Assembly (NCBI GenBank): GCA_023213315.1
Contig: JAKCPI010027531.1
Location: forward strand, 1-64,000
DNA from: Euborellia annulipes
Lineage: Eukaryota > Arthropoda > Insecta > Dermaptera > Anisolabididae
Reading direction: 5' to 3'
DNA: 64,000 nt
A program made the position numbers and the translations under genes. The notes under the pieces were generated by a model. The model saw only the letters and a program-made list of their open reading frames with translations, had not been told where the DNA came from and searched no databases. Shown here one piece after another: positions 14,601 to 25,901 of this stretch (position 1 is the first letter of the stretch; every line of letters starts with the position of its first letter).

Positions 14601-16629
14601 ATTATTTTGGGAGTTTTTAACATCTCAAAAAGTATTAGAGTATTTTCTCTCTGTGCCCCTTCTTACTCTTCATCTAGATCAGCGGTTTCCAACCTTTCTT
14701 GATGTGAGGCCCACTTTTTGCGTAAAAAAAAACGCTGAGACCCAGGATATGTATATAACCTATATATACTTTATATAATTTTTATCATTCCTTAGACATC
14801 CGCGGCCCAGGTCCAATCATCCCGCGGCCCACAACTGGGCCGCGGCCCACGGATTGGGAACCGCTGATCTAGATAATGATACAAAATAAATACAAAGAAA
14901 TTCAAAACTTTTTAATAATTCGCTTTGGTTTATTATATTGAAATATATATAACAATTGTTTTATCACTAACTCTGAGCATTAATTTTCATCAATGAAATT
15001 TTCCATTGGTAAACAAATCAAAATTTAATTATGGAAGTTTTTAATTATAGGCCACATTAATTATTTAATAAAAATATATAATACTGTACAAAGTTTCGAC
15101 TGCTTATACTGCTGTCAAAACCTTATTTTATTACACTATTTAATAAATAAATAATTATTGAATAATACAAAATGTGGTCTATAATTAATAATAATAATAA
15201 TAATAAAACAAACCACAAAAGCTTTAATAACATCAAAATTTTATCCGCAAAAGAATCTCATTCCAAAGAAAAAAAAAAATATTCTTCCTTTATATAGATG
15301 GATTTTTTTTTAATTAAAACATACTTTCCAGGCGGGCTGTGCGTGGTTCGCGTTCCAACGATTCAAACAAGGCGTGGATACAGCATTCGCTCCAAGTTAT
15401 GAGGCCGATGCCGGAGGTGCAATTCCTGGAGGAGCCCCATACTCATCATACCCTGTAGGAGGAGGGGATGCCGATGGTGCCTATCAGGAACCACCCTTCT
15501 CCGGTACTCAAACTCGTGGTAATACCTATTCAACTTTTATTTCCAATTGATACAGGGAGTCCACCAAAGGACTTCCTGATTTTAAAATTAAATAACTTCA
15601 AAATAAAGATCGATAGAAGAATGAAACAAAAGGTGTATTTATTTTGAAAGCTGTAAAAATCGATATATATATATATACAAGTGTCCAAATTAGTTACAAA
15701 TATTGCAAACACCCGTAGTCGTAGTACAGTGAGCGCCACAATTAAGTCCCCACTTGATAGCTTTAGCCTTAAGTATATGGTGTAAAGTGAAATAATTTTA
15801 ATGACTTAAAAGGTAAATTGTAAGATCTCGTACATATGATTTTATTTTACCTTATAAAATTTAAAATTATTTCACCCTTTACCATATTCTATACCATATA
15901 CTTAAGGCTAAAGCTATCAGGTGGGGACTTAATTGTGGCGCTCACTGTACATAATTTTTAATTTCCATTTCGGCTGCTGAGGCCATTTAGAAGTAGTCGT
16001 AGATAGAACATTGTTGTTATATAAAGGTACCGCCTTCGGCGGGCTCTACTACTTACCAGGGGGCGCGCCCCTGGACCCCCTTGCTCGCCTTAGGCAAATC
16101 ATCAAATTTATTCTTGCTCACTGCAAACAATTGCAAAATTTTCAAGTTTTAAATTTCTCTCGCTGACTCCATTTCCTCTGTCTCTGACCAATTAGCGAGA
16201 GAGAATGGTAAACAGGCACATAAAACGGAAGTCAGTGGCTTGCGCTTTGTATTATAGTAATGATGATAATAATCTTTTCTTTCATTTTTATATCGATCTT
16301 TGATTTCGAATTATTTATTTTTAAAAAAATATTCACAATACCGAACCGATCAAAAGGTGTTCTACCACGAAATAATAAAATGAACAATTTGATTAGAAAG
16401 TCTATTTCCACAAAAAAAAAATTTAAAGAAAAGAAGTGAATTTATTTAATAAATAAAATAAAGGAAAAGAAAAGTTTTATTTTTCTTAATTTTGCTACCT
16501 ACAACAAGCTTCCTAGTAACTTCCGATTGACTACCAGTATTGAAAGAAGAATCACCATATAAATTTTATTAACACGTAAAATTCAATTTTTCAGGACCAG
16601 GAACAGAATTCCAGGCACCAGCGTATTAA
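2640..16629 (+). CDS. Syngr: Synaptogyrin, five exons, 234 aa
   Basis: Synaptogyrins are four-span MARVEL-domain proteins of synaptic and other secretory vesicles. Coding exons are 2640-2741, 10383-10620, 13716-13858, 15332-15518 and 16595-16629. All borders are GT..AG, phases fit throughout, and the total is 705 bases including the stop. The N-terminus carries the family signature FDPIQFVQRPQVILR. Four hydrophobic segments lie at roughly residues 27-46, 71-93, 113-128 and 147-171. The first lumenal loop has two cysteines (60 and 69), as is usual. The C-terminal tail after residue 172 is rich in Gly, Tyr and Pro and ends in EFQAPAY. The start is the first ATG after a GC-richer leader. Length and topology match animal synaptogyrins of about 200-240 residues. 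Intron 1 is 7.6 kb. Confidence is high; only the extent of the 5' UTR is unknown. Confidence 0.95.
3599..3990 (+). repeat. Long-TIR element, partial copy 1
   Basis: Begins TACTTTCTCTTACC, then text matching the copies at 59165, 62791 and 63615, including TTTTGAGGTCCCCTGAA, GTGGTTTTCGCGACATG, AAAAAGTACTAGTACTTTAC and AAATCAATTATTTTTTAGAT. Diverged and missing one end; no ORF. Confidence 0.6.
4311..4345. repeat. Collapsed hairpin element
   Basis: AAATCTGGTGCGACC followed by AGTCACACCAGATTT. These are the two outer ends of the hairpin family seen at 723 and elsewhere, with the central arms missing. It looks like an internal deletion of a hairpin copy. Confidence 0.5.
6459..6658. repeat. Mariner-type MITE, family B copy 1
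   Basis: Roughly 200-bp inverted repeat with TACAG..CTGTA ends. The arms share GCATTTTCTCATGTGGTTATTTCATTGTTTT and its complement. Related, better kept copies start at 23813 and 36973. TA-flanked TACAGTGAG-type ends are typical of Tc1/mariner MITEs. Non-coding. Confidence 0.65.
9308..9535. repeat. Long inverted repeat, foldback
   Basis: Arm one (9310-9412) includes ATCATCCAATTCTTCAAGG and GAAATTTTATTTGCCGACG. Arm two (9448-9534) is its complement, with CGTCGGCAAATAAAATTTC and CTTCAAGAATTGGATGAT. The spacer is about 35 bp. No ORF; probably a non-autonomous element. Confidence 0.7.
9673..9899. repeat. Palindromic element with paired hammerhead-like motifs
   Basis: The two arms meet at about 9770-9792 and are nearly perfect complements: GTTGTATTTATGTG..CACGAGGGTAAAAAAGTATT and its reverse. 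Each arm carries CTGAAGATGGGTTAACAACC followed by AGAAATATATCGAG, with CTGAAGA at 9796-9802 on plus and 9761-9767 on minus. Read as RNA this is a hammerhead-like core: CTGAAGA, a GGTT/AACC stem, then GAAA. The flank at 9840-9945 recurs at 40175-40275. Confidence 0.6.
11445..11662. repeat. Mariner-type MITE, family A copy 1
   Basis: TACAGTGAGCGCCCC at the left and the complementary CATCACTGTA at the right, with long arms (CCCCACCTGATA.. and ..TATCAGGTGGGG; AAATTATTTCACCATATAC). About 218 bp, TA borders, no ORF. A second copy is at 15725. Confidence 0.8.
13210..13410. repeat. Decayed palindrome with hammerhead-like motif
   Basis: On the minus strand CTGAAAA (13263-13269) precedes a short stem and CCGAAATATTTG (GAAA at 13240-13243). 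The other arm, at about 13357-13405, has GCCGAAATATTTGAAGTG on plus. It resembles the inverted hammerhead-like pairs seen elsewhere but is more diverged. The minus ORF across it (13214-13444) is not a gene. Confidence 0.4.
14118..14375 (+). repeat. tRNA-derived SINE, copy 1
   Basis: The head has a pol III A-box-like TGGCGTAGAGGTTAGCG and a B-box-like GGGTTCGGACCCC at tRNA spacing. A shared body follows (CAGTCCGATGATTTTAT, then CTTAAATGGCCTAAGTTGCC, CGAAAAGACTGTGTGAATG) and an A-rich end. Other copies: 49354 and 56989 on plus; 56341, 58770 and 62574 on minus. Confidence 0.8.
14680..14866. mobile_element. hAT-type MITE with perfect 8-bp target duplication
   Basis: Ends are CAGCGGTTTCCAACC and GGATTGGGAACCGCTG, imperfect terminal inverted repeats. 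It is flanked on both sides by ATCTAGAT (14672-14679 and 14867-14874). The interior has GCGGCCCA repeats and no ORF. An 8-bp duplication and CAG..CTG ends fit the hAT superfamily. A lone left end of the same kind (CAGTGGTTCCCAACC) is at 58976. Confidence 0.88.
15043..15186. repeat. Palindromic element with hammerhead-like motif
   Basis: Arms share TTATAGGCCACATT..ATTATTTAATAAA and the complement AATGTGGTCTATAATT. On the minus strand the middle reads TTTTGACAGCAGTATAAGCAG followed by TCGAAACTTTGTAC. It belongs with the fuller copies at 18411 and 30601. Confidence 0.5.
15725..15949. mobile_element. Mariner-type MITE, family A copy 2
   Basis: Terminal inverted repeats TACAGTGAGCGCCACAATTA and its complement TAATTGTGGCGCTCACTGTA. 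The arms extend through AAGTCCCCAC..TGATAGCTTTAGCC. Sits in synaptogyrin intron 4. About 225 bp, no ORF; better preserved than the copy at 11445. Confidence 0.85.
16022..16100. repeat. GC-rich repeat fragment
   Basis: An abruptly GC-rich island (CCGCCTTCGGCGGGCTCTAC, then CCAGGGGGCGCGCCCCTGG) with two short palindromes in AT-rich intron 4. It looks like a terminal piece of a mobile element. No coding frame. Confidence 0.4.
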
Positions 16630-16640
16630 ATTTCGAAACA

Positions 16641-16646
16641 AATAAA
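16641..16646 (+). terminator. Poly(A) signal of synaptogyrin
   Basis: AATAAA lies 11 bases after the synaptogyrin stop codon. Further ATAAA-like hexamers lie downstream, so the real 3' end may be later. Confidence 0.5.
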
Positions 16647-16649
16647 AGA

Positions 16650-19600
16650 CATACTAACTACATACACGTATACATACATTAAACATAAACAAACACAAAA
16701 CAAATACACATAAATGAAAAGGCAAACATGAAGTAAAAGCTAATAAATTAAATTATTACTAATTGATGGATAATAAATAATTGTATATTCTAATGGATAT
16801 TAAGGAGGAAAACGTTCTTTAGTGGTAAAAGAACTAAAACTAGATTGTATTTTATTTGAATATTTGCGTAGAAATTTTTCATTTTATATATGTAACTCAA
16901 CTTTTAAAAAAATTTTTTTAATTAAAAATAAAAGTTGCAATTATAATTTTTTATTATTTGAAAAATATTTTTAGCAAAATAGCGTATTTTGATGTTTTTT
17001 ATTTTTTGGAATTTAATCATCTGCAAAATCTGTGATAGTATTACTCAGTTCAATAAGAAGGTGGCCTTAAAGTTGAAAAAACTGCTAACATTTCATTTTT
17101 TTTTTCATTATTTTTTTAAGATGACTTCCCTCTCTTCAAACAAAAAATATGCCTTAATACAGAAACCGTGATAAAGTTGTTAAAAAAAAAGTGGGTCCAT
17201 ATTTTGAAGTTTGAATTGGGATGGATTTAATAAAATTTGGCCCCCATGGAGAAGTTATAATGTTCACGAAAAGAATTTAACGTCTAAGAATGAAAAGTAT
17301 TGATTGAATATCTGTGATAGTTAGGGTCATCTCAGGTATGTGTGACCACCTTTAATAAAATCGTGATAGAAAGGTTAATGAATGGTCACTCACCTTGTTA
17401 TTATTATATTATATTATCGAAACATACGGGTACATTTTATATTTCACATATTTTCAATAATACGTTCGCGCCCGCGTGGGCATTAGTTTCGTAACGCATA
17501 ATGTTGAAATTCTTCTGTTTAAAAACTTTGTGGGTTAGAATATTTAAAAAAAATTTTATAATTCTCAGTATTATTAATTAATTTTTATCGTGAACGGAAC
17601 AAATAGGTCATCTTTTAATGAGTTTATTTTATGTCCCAGGTAGGGATATTTAAGAGTACTTATAGCTTCCATATTATAAAAGGATGTTATGCCAAAGATC
17701 TCATAACTCATTAAAAATAAAAATGCCTGTTCTGCTTTATCTTAAAAAGAATCGTGCTTATTTTTTTTTAATACCCCGCAAGTTCTTTTGTACACAAAAG
17801 ATAAATTAATTTTGAAAGTTGTAAAATGTAAAAGTGGTGGGAGTTGAGAGGTGAAGGGCCTCACTCCCAAACATCGAAACCGGGCTGCTGGCGCGGCTAG
17901 ATACCGGTACTTGGGTTGTTGAGTGTCCGTGCACGATGCACCAGGGGTAAACAAACCAAAAAAATAGGCTATTGAGGGTTCTTATGCTGTAATTTAAGGC
18001 TTTTCTCTCAAATAAAAAAAAAGTAATAAAGATTTTGGATGACTGAATGAGAGGAGTAGAGAGGGCCTCTCACTCCCAACCTGGCCATCATGCTAGATAT
18101 CAAACATGGACTGGTCTTCGTGGACCAGAGCTTGGTGAATCCAAGGAAGTGGATTAAGTCATGTAATCCATGGAAAAAGGTGTTTTAGAACTCTGTACTG
18201 TGATTGCGTCACCACCTAGGAGGAAAATTCAGCAATATTGAATAATTTCACTGAACAACAACAAAAATTTTTTCATAAAACTATTTTGTTGTTTAGTTTA
18301 AATAGTCAACATTGCAGAATTTTCTACCTAGCTGGTGCCCTAATCACAATACAGAGTTCTAGAACATCTTTTTTCCTTGGAATACATGACAATCCACTTA
18401 TTATTATTATTATGGGAATTTTTAATTGGAGAACACATTTTGTATTAATTATTTATTAATAATATTAATCCTGTACGACGTTTCGACTGCTTATTCTGCA
18501 GTCGTTTTCAAGTACTGTGCATTTGCTCCGACCCAAGTGAATCCACTTCCTAGGCTACACCAACAATTTACAGATCAATAGACCGACGATTGATCCATTT
18601 GTAAACTAGATTTTTACAACATTCAAAATAAACATATCTTTCATCTTAGACACTTAATTTCAGAGTCTGCAGTATTTAAATAACTCCCTTTCCATTTCCG
18701 CATTGCTCATTCGTCCGAGATTAGCTTATTTCTTATGCTTAAACTCCAGAGGAAATTTAAATTTTTGTTCATTATTTTAATAATTCATTATATAAAAAAT
18801 TATAATTGCATACACAAATCGTTTATATTATTTTGTCATTTATTTAATTTATATATATATTTACATAAATTCATTATTGTATATATAAAAATATATTCTT
18901 TTTAACTAAAGAACTTTTTCCCTATATCATATAGATTAATTAAGGAATAAAAATTATTTCTTAAAAAACAAAAAAAAAAAGGAAAAATAAGAAAAAAACG
19001 TTAACTGCTAGCAGTTTTAAATGATTTGTTAAATTGTTATTGTCTCGCTCGGAAAGCGAAAATTTATATATATACATATATAAATTTATATGTATATACT
19101 TATAAATATTTATTATATATATATATATATACATAACTCGACAAAAAAAATAGGTGATAACTTCCATAATAATAAATCCATATGTACCGTAATATAAAAA
19201 ATAAAAAAAATTAAAACTGGCCTATTCCTTTCAAACTGGTCTTTCTTTTTGAGCTTTGACGGGGTCGGCAACTGCGTTATCAGTTTGGGAGAAGTTTGAA
19301 GGTTGATTTCAAATCCAACACAAAACGCCTTTATACATCTTCAAAATATCTCGAAGGACTGGTTTAAAAGTGAATTAATGCGCAGCTTAAGGGTTTCAAT
19401 GAGAAAATATTTTCTAAATTTTTTTAATTTTATAAAATGTATTATACTTGTGTCACTCTTGGGAAATAAAAAGATTTTATAGTGATGTTGAAAAGGATCT
19501 CACCCCGCCAATTCATTCTTCTCTATATTATATTACCATCATAGAGTGCCAAAAGTATAAACAATTTTATATTAAAAAAATTTGGTCTATGTTGCAATCA

Positions 19601-22240
19601 AACTTACCCTGATTTCAATCGAAACGTTCTTTTTTTAAATAATAATATTTTTCTTCTAATAAATTTGGCGAATTATATTCATAATAATATATATATATAA
19701 ATATTTATAATAGAAAAAAAAAAGTTATCGTAATTCAACTTTTGAAAATATAAGTGTGTAATTTTCTTAGTTTGCTTATTTTTAAAATTATACCATATAT
19801 ATATATATTTATGTATAAATATATATATATATAAATTTTCCATCACTCTTGAATGTAAATTGAGAAATTGTATTAGCGATATATATAAATGTAGAAAAGA
19901 CTGTTTTTTAATATTTTTTTGCGAAATTGTAGAAAATTTGATAGTCGATTGGAAAGTCAAACACAAATATATACATATTTACACTCTCCACTTAACACAG
20001 CTGTACATAGATTTCGGCTGCTCTAAGTGAGCTGTATATATTATTATTATTATATATAAAATTATATACATGAATAATTTCCCATTAAGTTTACATCAAA
20101 CTTGATGTGGAAAATATATATATAAAAAAAAAATCACCGAAATGTAAATGAAAATTTATATTTGTGAATGGGAACATTTTTTTTTTCTATTTCTCTTTTA
20201 TTTAAATATTGTTTTTAATTTTTTGGTGTTCACAAATATCTTGAAATTAATTTGCATATAACTAGGTTTTTACATTTTATCACTCTTCTTTGGAATCCTC
20301 TTTTTTTTAATATTACAATTCCAAATTTGGAAAATGATATTCCTTTAATTTAATTAAATCATCAGTACTTTCAGGCCAAGTTTCTTTCTCTTAAACCAAA
20401 ATGCCATTCCAAGGTAAAGATAAGAACATGGATCTTGAAAGTGAAGTCTTGTCTCGACTTTTATTCCTTGACTTCAAACATTTTACATTTATTTTATAGG
20501 TTTAATTTTTTGACACTCATTCACTTCAATATTAATTTTTTTATATAATAACTTAAATATCTTAAGGCTCAAAAAGTATCCCTTGCAAAATCAAAAACCC
20601 ATATATTATATTTATTTGTTTTATTCTTAATTATAAAACTTCTTATTTTGATTTTTTTTTTATGAATAGAGAAAGAGAAACGAAGCCTGAGAAAGCGAGA
20701 ATAAAATTAAAACCATACTTCTTTTCTCATAGACAAATTCTTTAGCAATACTTTCTTAGAACCAATAAAAATAAACAATTGAGTGTCTAAGAAAAAAATG
20801 TATAATTTTAAAATTTATAAAACATCCTTTTATTTTATAATCTTTCATAAAAAATAAATAGGATCTGACATTTTGCATGTTCCGTGTTTCCCTCACTGGC
20901 TTCTTAATTATATATATATATATATATTTAAAAATAGATTTATTTTATTTCTTAGGCTAAATTTCTCTTTTTTTTCCAATCTGTGAAAAATGGATCTATC
21001 AAATTTCCAGAGAGTTTATTAGTAAACTCTTCTCTATGTGTAGTTGTGTTTAATCAAGCTTCTTAGTGTCGTCAATAGAATCTTCTAGTTCCCAATTTTT
21101 TAAGTGTTGATCCAACCAAACACAATTATAATTTTGTACATTATATATATAGATATTTTATAAATTTAATTATGAATGAAAATTATATTTCATTCAAATA
21201 ATAAACTTCCTCAATCTTGGTCTTTTATTCTCATTTCCTTTAGCCTAAGGGAAAAGCAAAGATGCAAGATTCAATTAAAAATCATCACTTTAGAGGGAGT
21301 TTATAATTTGTATATAGAGACTTACGGTCTCTTATTATCAAAGAAAAACCACAAATACCTATTTAGTTACGTTTTAGTAGCTTAACATTTTTTTATTATA
21401 ATTATTAAACAGAAATTCTCAATTTATGAGTGCTCATTAAAAAAATACAATACAATTCAAAATTTAATAAAAGCGAATATTGATGTACATGCTAAACATT
21501 TTTTTCAAGAAAATAATTTCCAAAATTAAGGGATATAAAACATCTGAGTGTAAAATAGTTAACGTAGCTTGGGTGGGACTGGCGATCTTTTCCAAACTAC
21601 GGACCAATGATATTGGGATTCTCAGAAGTTTCGCTTCTAGTTTTTAATCTTTAATTGAATTGAAATTGTATTTTTACTAAACTCTTAAAATTGAGATATT
21701 TGTATTAAAGTTAATATTTTTTCTTTATTTGTCATAATTCTTATTTTGTTTGTTTGATGATTTTGTTCTCTGTGTTTAATTGAAATAAATAGAATTGTTA
21801 TTAAAATAAAGACTTTAGAATATATTCATGATTTAGTCTCATAAAAATATAATCCAATCTATTTATTTATTTATTTTGATTTAAAATTATTTTTAATTCT
21901 GATGAGTTGAAGCCTGTAGTTCTATCCTGGCTGGACAAAACAATGCAAAAAGAATTATCTTTAAAGAAATTTCACTTCAAAAACGGGACTATAATTATAT
22001 TTTCAAAAAAATAATTCAAAATTATATATATATATATATACTTTTCGAATCAATTTTTTGCCCATTTCACCAAAAGGGCAGGTTTATAAAAAAAAAAACG
22101 TATTTTTCAAGAATGTATACCTCCTATCATTGCTTCTTTGTTCAGGATATCGTGGATTATTTCCTTTGCTCCTTTACAAAATATTCCCTCAGAACCTATT
22201 GACAAAATGATTAATCTTCATAAACAGCAATATTGCTGCA
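16650..22240. other. Intergenic AT-rich region
   Basis: No gene supported. There are many (AT)n tracts (19100, 19680, 20900, 22020). A pair of related segments, at 17820-17950 and 18040-18190, share AGGGCCTC(T)CACTCCCAA and look like diverged repeat copies. A half copy of the palindromic hammerhead-like element lies at 18411-18560. Confidence 0.55.
18411..18560 (-). repeat. Single arm of the hammerhead-like palindromic element
   Basis: On minus: CAGTACTTGAAAACGACTGC, AGAATAAGCAGTC, then GAAACGTCGTACAGG (GAAAC at 18480-18484, TGAAAA at 18505-18510). The CGACTGC/GCAGTCG stem is perfect. The flank matches 30601-30660 (TTTTTAATT..ACCACA, ATTAATTATTTATTAA). Confidence 0.6.
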
Positions 22241-22252
22241 AAAAGGCGGACA

Positions 22253-22436
22253 TAGGAATATTGCAACAATATTGCTGCAATATTCCTAGCTTGGAATATT
22301 GCCAATATTTTGCAAGATTTGCAATATTACCGAATATTGCCAATATTTTGCAAGATTTGCAATATTACCGAATATTGCCAATATTTTGCAAGATTTGCAA
22401 TATTGATTACAATATTTCTGCAACATTGCTGCAATA
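22253..22436. repeat. 38-bp tandem repeat made of nested palindromes
   Basis: Three copies of a 38-bp unit begin GAATATTGCCAATATTTTGC at 22294, 22332 and 22370. The unit is built from AATATTGC and GCAATATT, so both strands look alike. The flanks carry AACAATATTGCTGCAATATT. A shorter related stretch is at 36866-36935. ORFs on both strands (22138-22488, 22286-22486) are by-products of this repeat. Confidence 0.8.
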
Positions 22437-22440
22437 TTTT

Positions 22441-23182
22441 GTGCTGTATGGGCAGTTACTACTGAAACGTCAGCCTGGAACGACATAATAAAAGAAATAA
22501 TTTTTGTTGCATAAGCTTATGTCTTGGAATTATTATTTTTGACTCTGCCTTATTAATTTTTTGCGCGAATGGCCATGGTAGCTCAAGCGCCCTAAATCTT
22601 AATAAATAAAAAATAAATAGCCACTTCAAACAATTAAACATAAATATTTTGCTTGAAAATCTCTAATCAAGAATATTATTTTCTCTAAATGGTATTATTA
22701 AAAATATATTTGAAAATTGTCCTGTCCCATCTCTCGCTTAATAACCAGCAATAAGACTCTATGTCACATAACAGTGTTGAATATTCTGCTCAATTTTATA
22801 TATACATATATATATATATATATACATTTTTAATTTGACTCTGATATTGATAAAGGGTCTTATCAGTTTCATCAGGGGGTAAGATGCTGGGGTAGAATCC
22901 CTCTTCCTCGGAAGTTGGATAGATATTTGCCTGAAGCTGAATTTGATTTTAAGATCCCTTCAACTCACAATTAGAAGCTTAATTTCTTTATTAACTAATT
23001 ATTGGAAAAGATTTTTTTAATGTTTGTCTTTAATTTTCTAACAATTCTATATATATATATATATTTATATATAAATTAGCAGGCAATGTTTAGAGGGCAT
23101 GTGTCTCCTGTTCATTCTCCTTTTGTAGGTAGTTATGTATTATAATCACTTAAAAAATAAAATTGCTCTAAGCTTTCTCTGA
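22441..23182. other. AT-rich intergenic spacer
   Basis: No gene or clear element. Two (AT)n tracts, at about 22796-22826 and 23049-23072. Confidence 0.5.
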
Positions 23183-23708
23183 TTAGTGGCGTAGCAATCG
23201 TATGGCCTACCTTCTGGGATCTATCAATTTGCACATCCTGTTAGCTTTGGCTTTTATGCTACTCTGAGTGGCCAATATTTTTCCTCAATGTAGGTGGTGC
23301 CTCTTCCAACATTAACTCCTTAATGCTCGTGTCAACTTGATGAATTTGCCCTTTGCGTAACCGAACAGCTCGGGACTTTCCCTCACAAATCGGGATGTCT
23401 GGAAACCCTGGTGACTGACCGTATCATTTCTTGGATGCGACGGCAATCAGCCCTGTTGCCAGCGTAGTCTTTGAGGGCGGAGGGGGCGAAGCTCAACTAG
23501 GGCGCCTTTTTTATTTAAGTTGTAATATAATTTAAAAGAAAACTATCAATTTTTTAGCCAATCTATGGAAAGAATATGATAAAATCATCGTCCCTGCCTA
23601 AGCTATATCATTGATGCCCCTATGTCGGAATCGAGGGGGCCAAAGGCTTGATGCGCCTGGGTAGGGGGGGGCGAGGGCCCCATTCGCCCCCACCTAGTTA
23701 CGCTACTG
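23183..23708. repeat. G/C-run element with short TIRs
   Basis: Left AGTGGCGTAGCAA and right TTACGCTACTG are imperfect inverted termini. The interior ends in GGGGGGGCGAGGGCCCC and CGCCCCCACC runs. Similar termini occur in other G-rich MITEs here. Borders are approximate and no target duplication could be read. Confidence 0.45.
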
Positions 23709-23812
23709 CCTGTTGCTTAATATTTATTTATTATTATTACACGGGCAATTAGCCCAAATACAAATATATTTACATTTCTTAACTTTTGTTACCAAATGCA
23801 GGTACAATGAGG

Positions 23813-24018
23813 GTCAATATTGAGTCCCACCCATGCATATTCTACTTGTGATTATTTCAGTATTTTTATAAAAGAAAATGAAAATCTTGATTGGAAATTT
23901 TCTTGGTTTGAACCATGAAAGTTTCCATTAAAAAATATATAAATATTTTTTTTAAAAACAATGAATTAATCACAAGTAGAAAACGCAGGCGTGGGACTTA
24001 ATATTGTCCCTCTGTGTA
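23813..24018. repeat. Mariner-type MITE, family B copy 2
   Basis: Ends TACAATGAGGGTCAATATT and AATATTGTCCCTCTGTGTA. Long arms include CTACTTGTGATTATTTCA and TGAATTAATCACAAGTAG. About 206 bp, no ORF. Confidence 0.75.
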
Positions 24019-25236
24019 CACATGCAACTTGATGGGCAACGGGCAAATACAATAACAGTAAGTTGTTACGAGCCTTTAGCTATGCCAATGACCAAATCAC
24101 TCTGCATCTATCTCAATAACTCATGAACTGTCTCGTTTCTATTTGAAATTAATTTCTTTTAAAATAAACGAGTTTTAAGAGAGATCTGTAGAAATGACCA
24201 CATGAGAGAAGAGAAGTAAGCCTTGGAAAAATTATTTATTTATTTTTTTATTATGGTTCTAGTCGTGTGGGTTTTTGAAATCTAACAAAACTGCCTTTTA
24301 AAAAATAAAATAAAAATCTAAATATTAAAAAAAAAAACTATTATTACTTGAACAAATATTAATTTTTTTATTAAAATAAATTTAGTTTTTGCTTTTTATT
24401 GTAATTTAAGAAGACAAAAAAAAGAAAAATAAAAAAAAAATACAATCAATGTAAAATTTTATTATATAATATTGTCATTGTCAAACAAATGGGTGTGAAA
24501 TATATTTAAGCTCTCCTTTGATAGGTTTGTAGCGATAATTTCTAAAACGATGATGAAAACAATAAATATAAGAATAATAAATATAATAAGAATAATAAAT
24601 AATATAATAATAAGATTAAAATAATTATAAAAATAAAAAAAAAAAAACTAGACCAAATAATTTCAAATAAGTAGAAAAAAAATTTGTTTATTTTCAAAAT
24701 TCAACATGTATTTTCATGATAAATGTTATATTATTAAAAATAGATAAGATATTTAAAAAAAATAAATAAAATAGTTATTTTAGGAAATGAATAAGTGAAG
24801 TTATTTAATTTATTTTATATTCCATACTATTCACACGCCAGTATTTCTCTTTTTTTTGTTTTAATATAAATACATATAATTTAACATATCATAACCGAGT
24901 ATTGATTATTATAAAATTGATGTAAATTATTTTTATTATATAAAAAAAAAATTATTTATATATCTCAAATAATCTTAACTGTCACTAGTAAACAAGTTGA
25001 AGTTATGTAGTGTGTTAAAAAAAAAAGAATTATAAAGTGATGTTATGAAAAAAGAAAAAAAATTTAAGTACTTATTTATTTATTTTGTTAATTTATTTAG
25101 AAAAAATATTTGTCAAAAAAAAAAAGAAAATTAACAACGATAACGTTCGTGGTTAAATCAAATTTAAACCCACCTTAATTATTTTTACTTTCGTCTTTTT
25201 ATATAAATTTCACCAGGAGTTTATTTATTGTAAATT

Positions 25237-25675
25237 CTAATCGGGCTTCTCATAATCTCTTATTACAATTTTTCTACTTAAGATAGTTTGAGTTGTCAAA
25301 TCATCTTTGTCCAAGAATTTCTGGTACCTGATGGTTGGTTCACCAAACCACAGGGGGGTATATAGAAATTTTTTTGGGGGGGGAAAAAAATTTTTTTTAA
25401 AAAATTTTTTTTTTAAAAAATTTTTTTTTTTAATTTTTTTGATTTTTTTTTTGATTCTGAAAATTGTTGGTGTGTTTTTTTTTTTTTTTATTTTTGGGGG
25501 GGGGGGGGGGGCGGGCCCCCCCCCCCCCCCCCCCAAACCATGACCATGTGCAGTCTGCTCGAACATGTTCAACCCATTCCTCAAGATCTTTTATACATGA
25601 TTGTGATACTTGCATGTACCCTAGCTTTAATTTTCTTCTTGATTTCATTGGATTTAGACTGAGACAAGAGATCAT
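25237..25675 (-). pseudogene. ORF remnant split by a MITE
   Basis: Minus-strand reading runs from 25675 to 25533, is interrupted by the 182-bp element at 25351-25532, and resumes from 25350 to 25237 in the same frame once the element and one 8-bp duplication are ignored. The flanks read EEWVEHVRADCTWSWFG and then EPTIRYQKFLDKDD. The composition (Trp, Arg and Asp mixed, no low complexity) is unlike the surrounding AT noise. I do not recognise the family; it could be a retroelement piece or an old gene fragment. No start or splice sites are clear. Confidence 0.4.
25351..25532. mobile_element. G-run MITE with 8-bp target duplication
   Basis: Begins CAGGGGGGTATATAGAAATT and ends in a C-run. CCAAACCA flanks both sides (25343-25350 and 25533-25540). 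The interior is made almost only of A/T runs, a G-run and a C-run. A non-autonomous hAT-like insertion is the simplest reading. A partial relative (GGGCGTATATAGAAATTTTT) is at 32616. Confidence 0.75.
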
Positions 25676-25817
25676 TTCTTCAATCCAGATTACACTTGTC
25701 TGCTTGTCATCTGATTCTACATCTCAAAAATTGTATTAATATAATTGATTCTTACAATAAACCTTGGACCAGGGCGGATCCAGGGGAGTTTTTCGGGGTG
25801 GGATGGGGTAATTATTG

Positions 25818-25901
25818 TCTGGTGTGACTGGTCGCACATCACACGACTTTCTCTTACTTTCGGTAATTTAAAGTTGCATTATCAACCACATTTTTTGTGT
25901 C
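25818..25901. repeat. Hairpin element, copy 2
   Basis: TCTGGTGTGACTGGTCGCAC, then CTTTCTCTTACTTTCGGTAA and TTTAAAGTTGCATTATC. The right arm is diverged. It is followed by TTTTTTGTGTCGA, as in the copies at 59172 and 62917. Confidence 0.6.

Noticed and set aside
22294..22410. CRISPR-like array
   Set aside because: Units are contiguous and palindromic with no spacers, and the DNA is eukaryotic.
25307..25739. Overlapping ORFs rich in Phe, Lys, Gly and Pro on both strands
   Set aside because: They are translations of homopolymer runs in the MITE at 25351.
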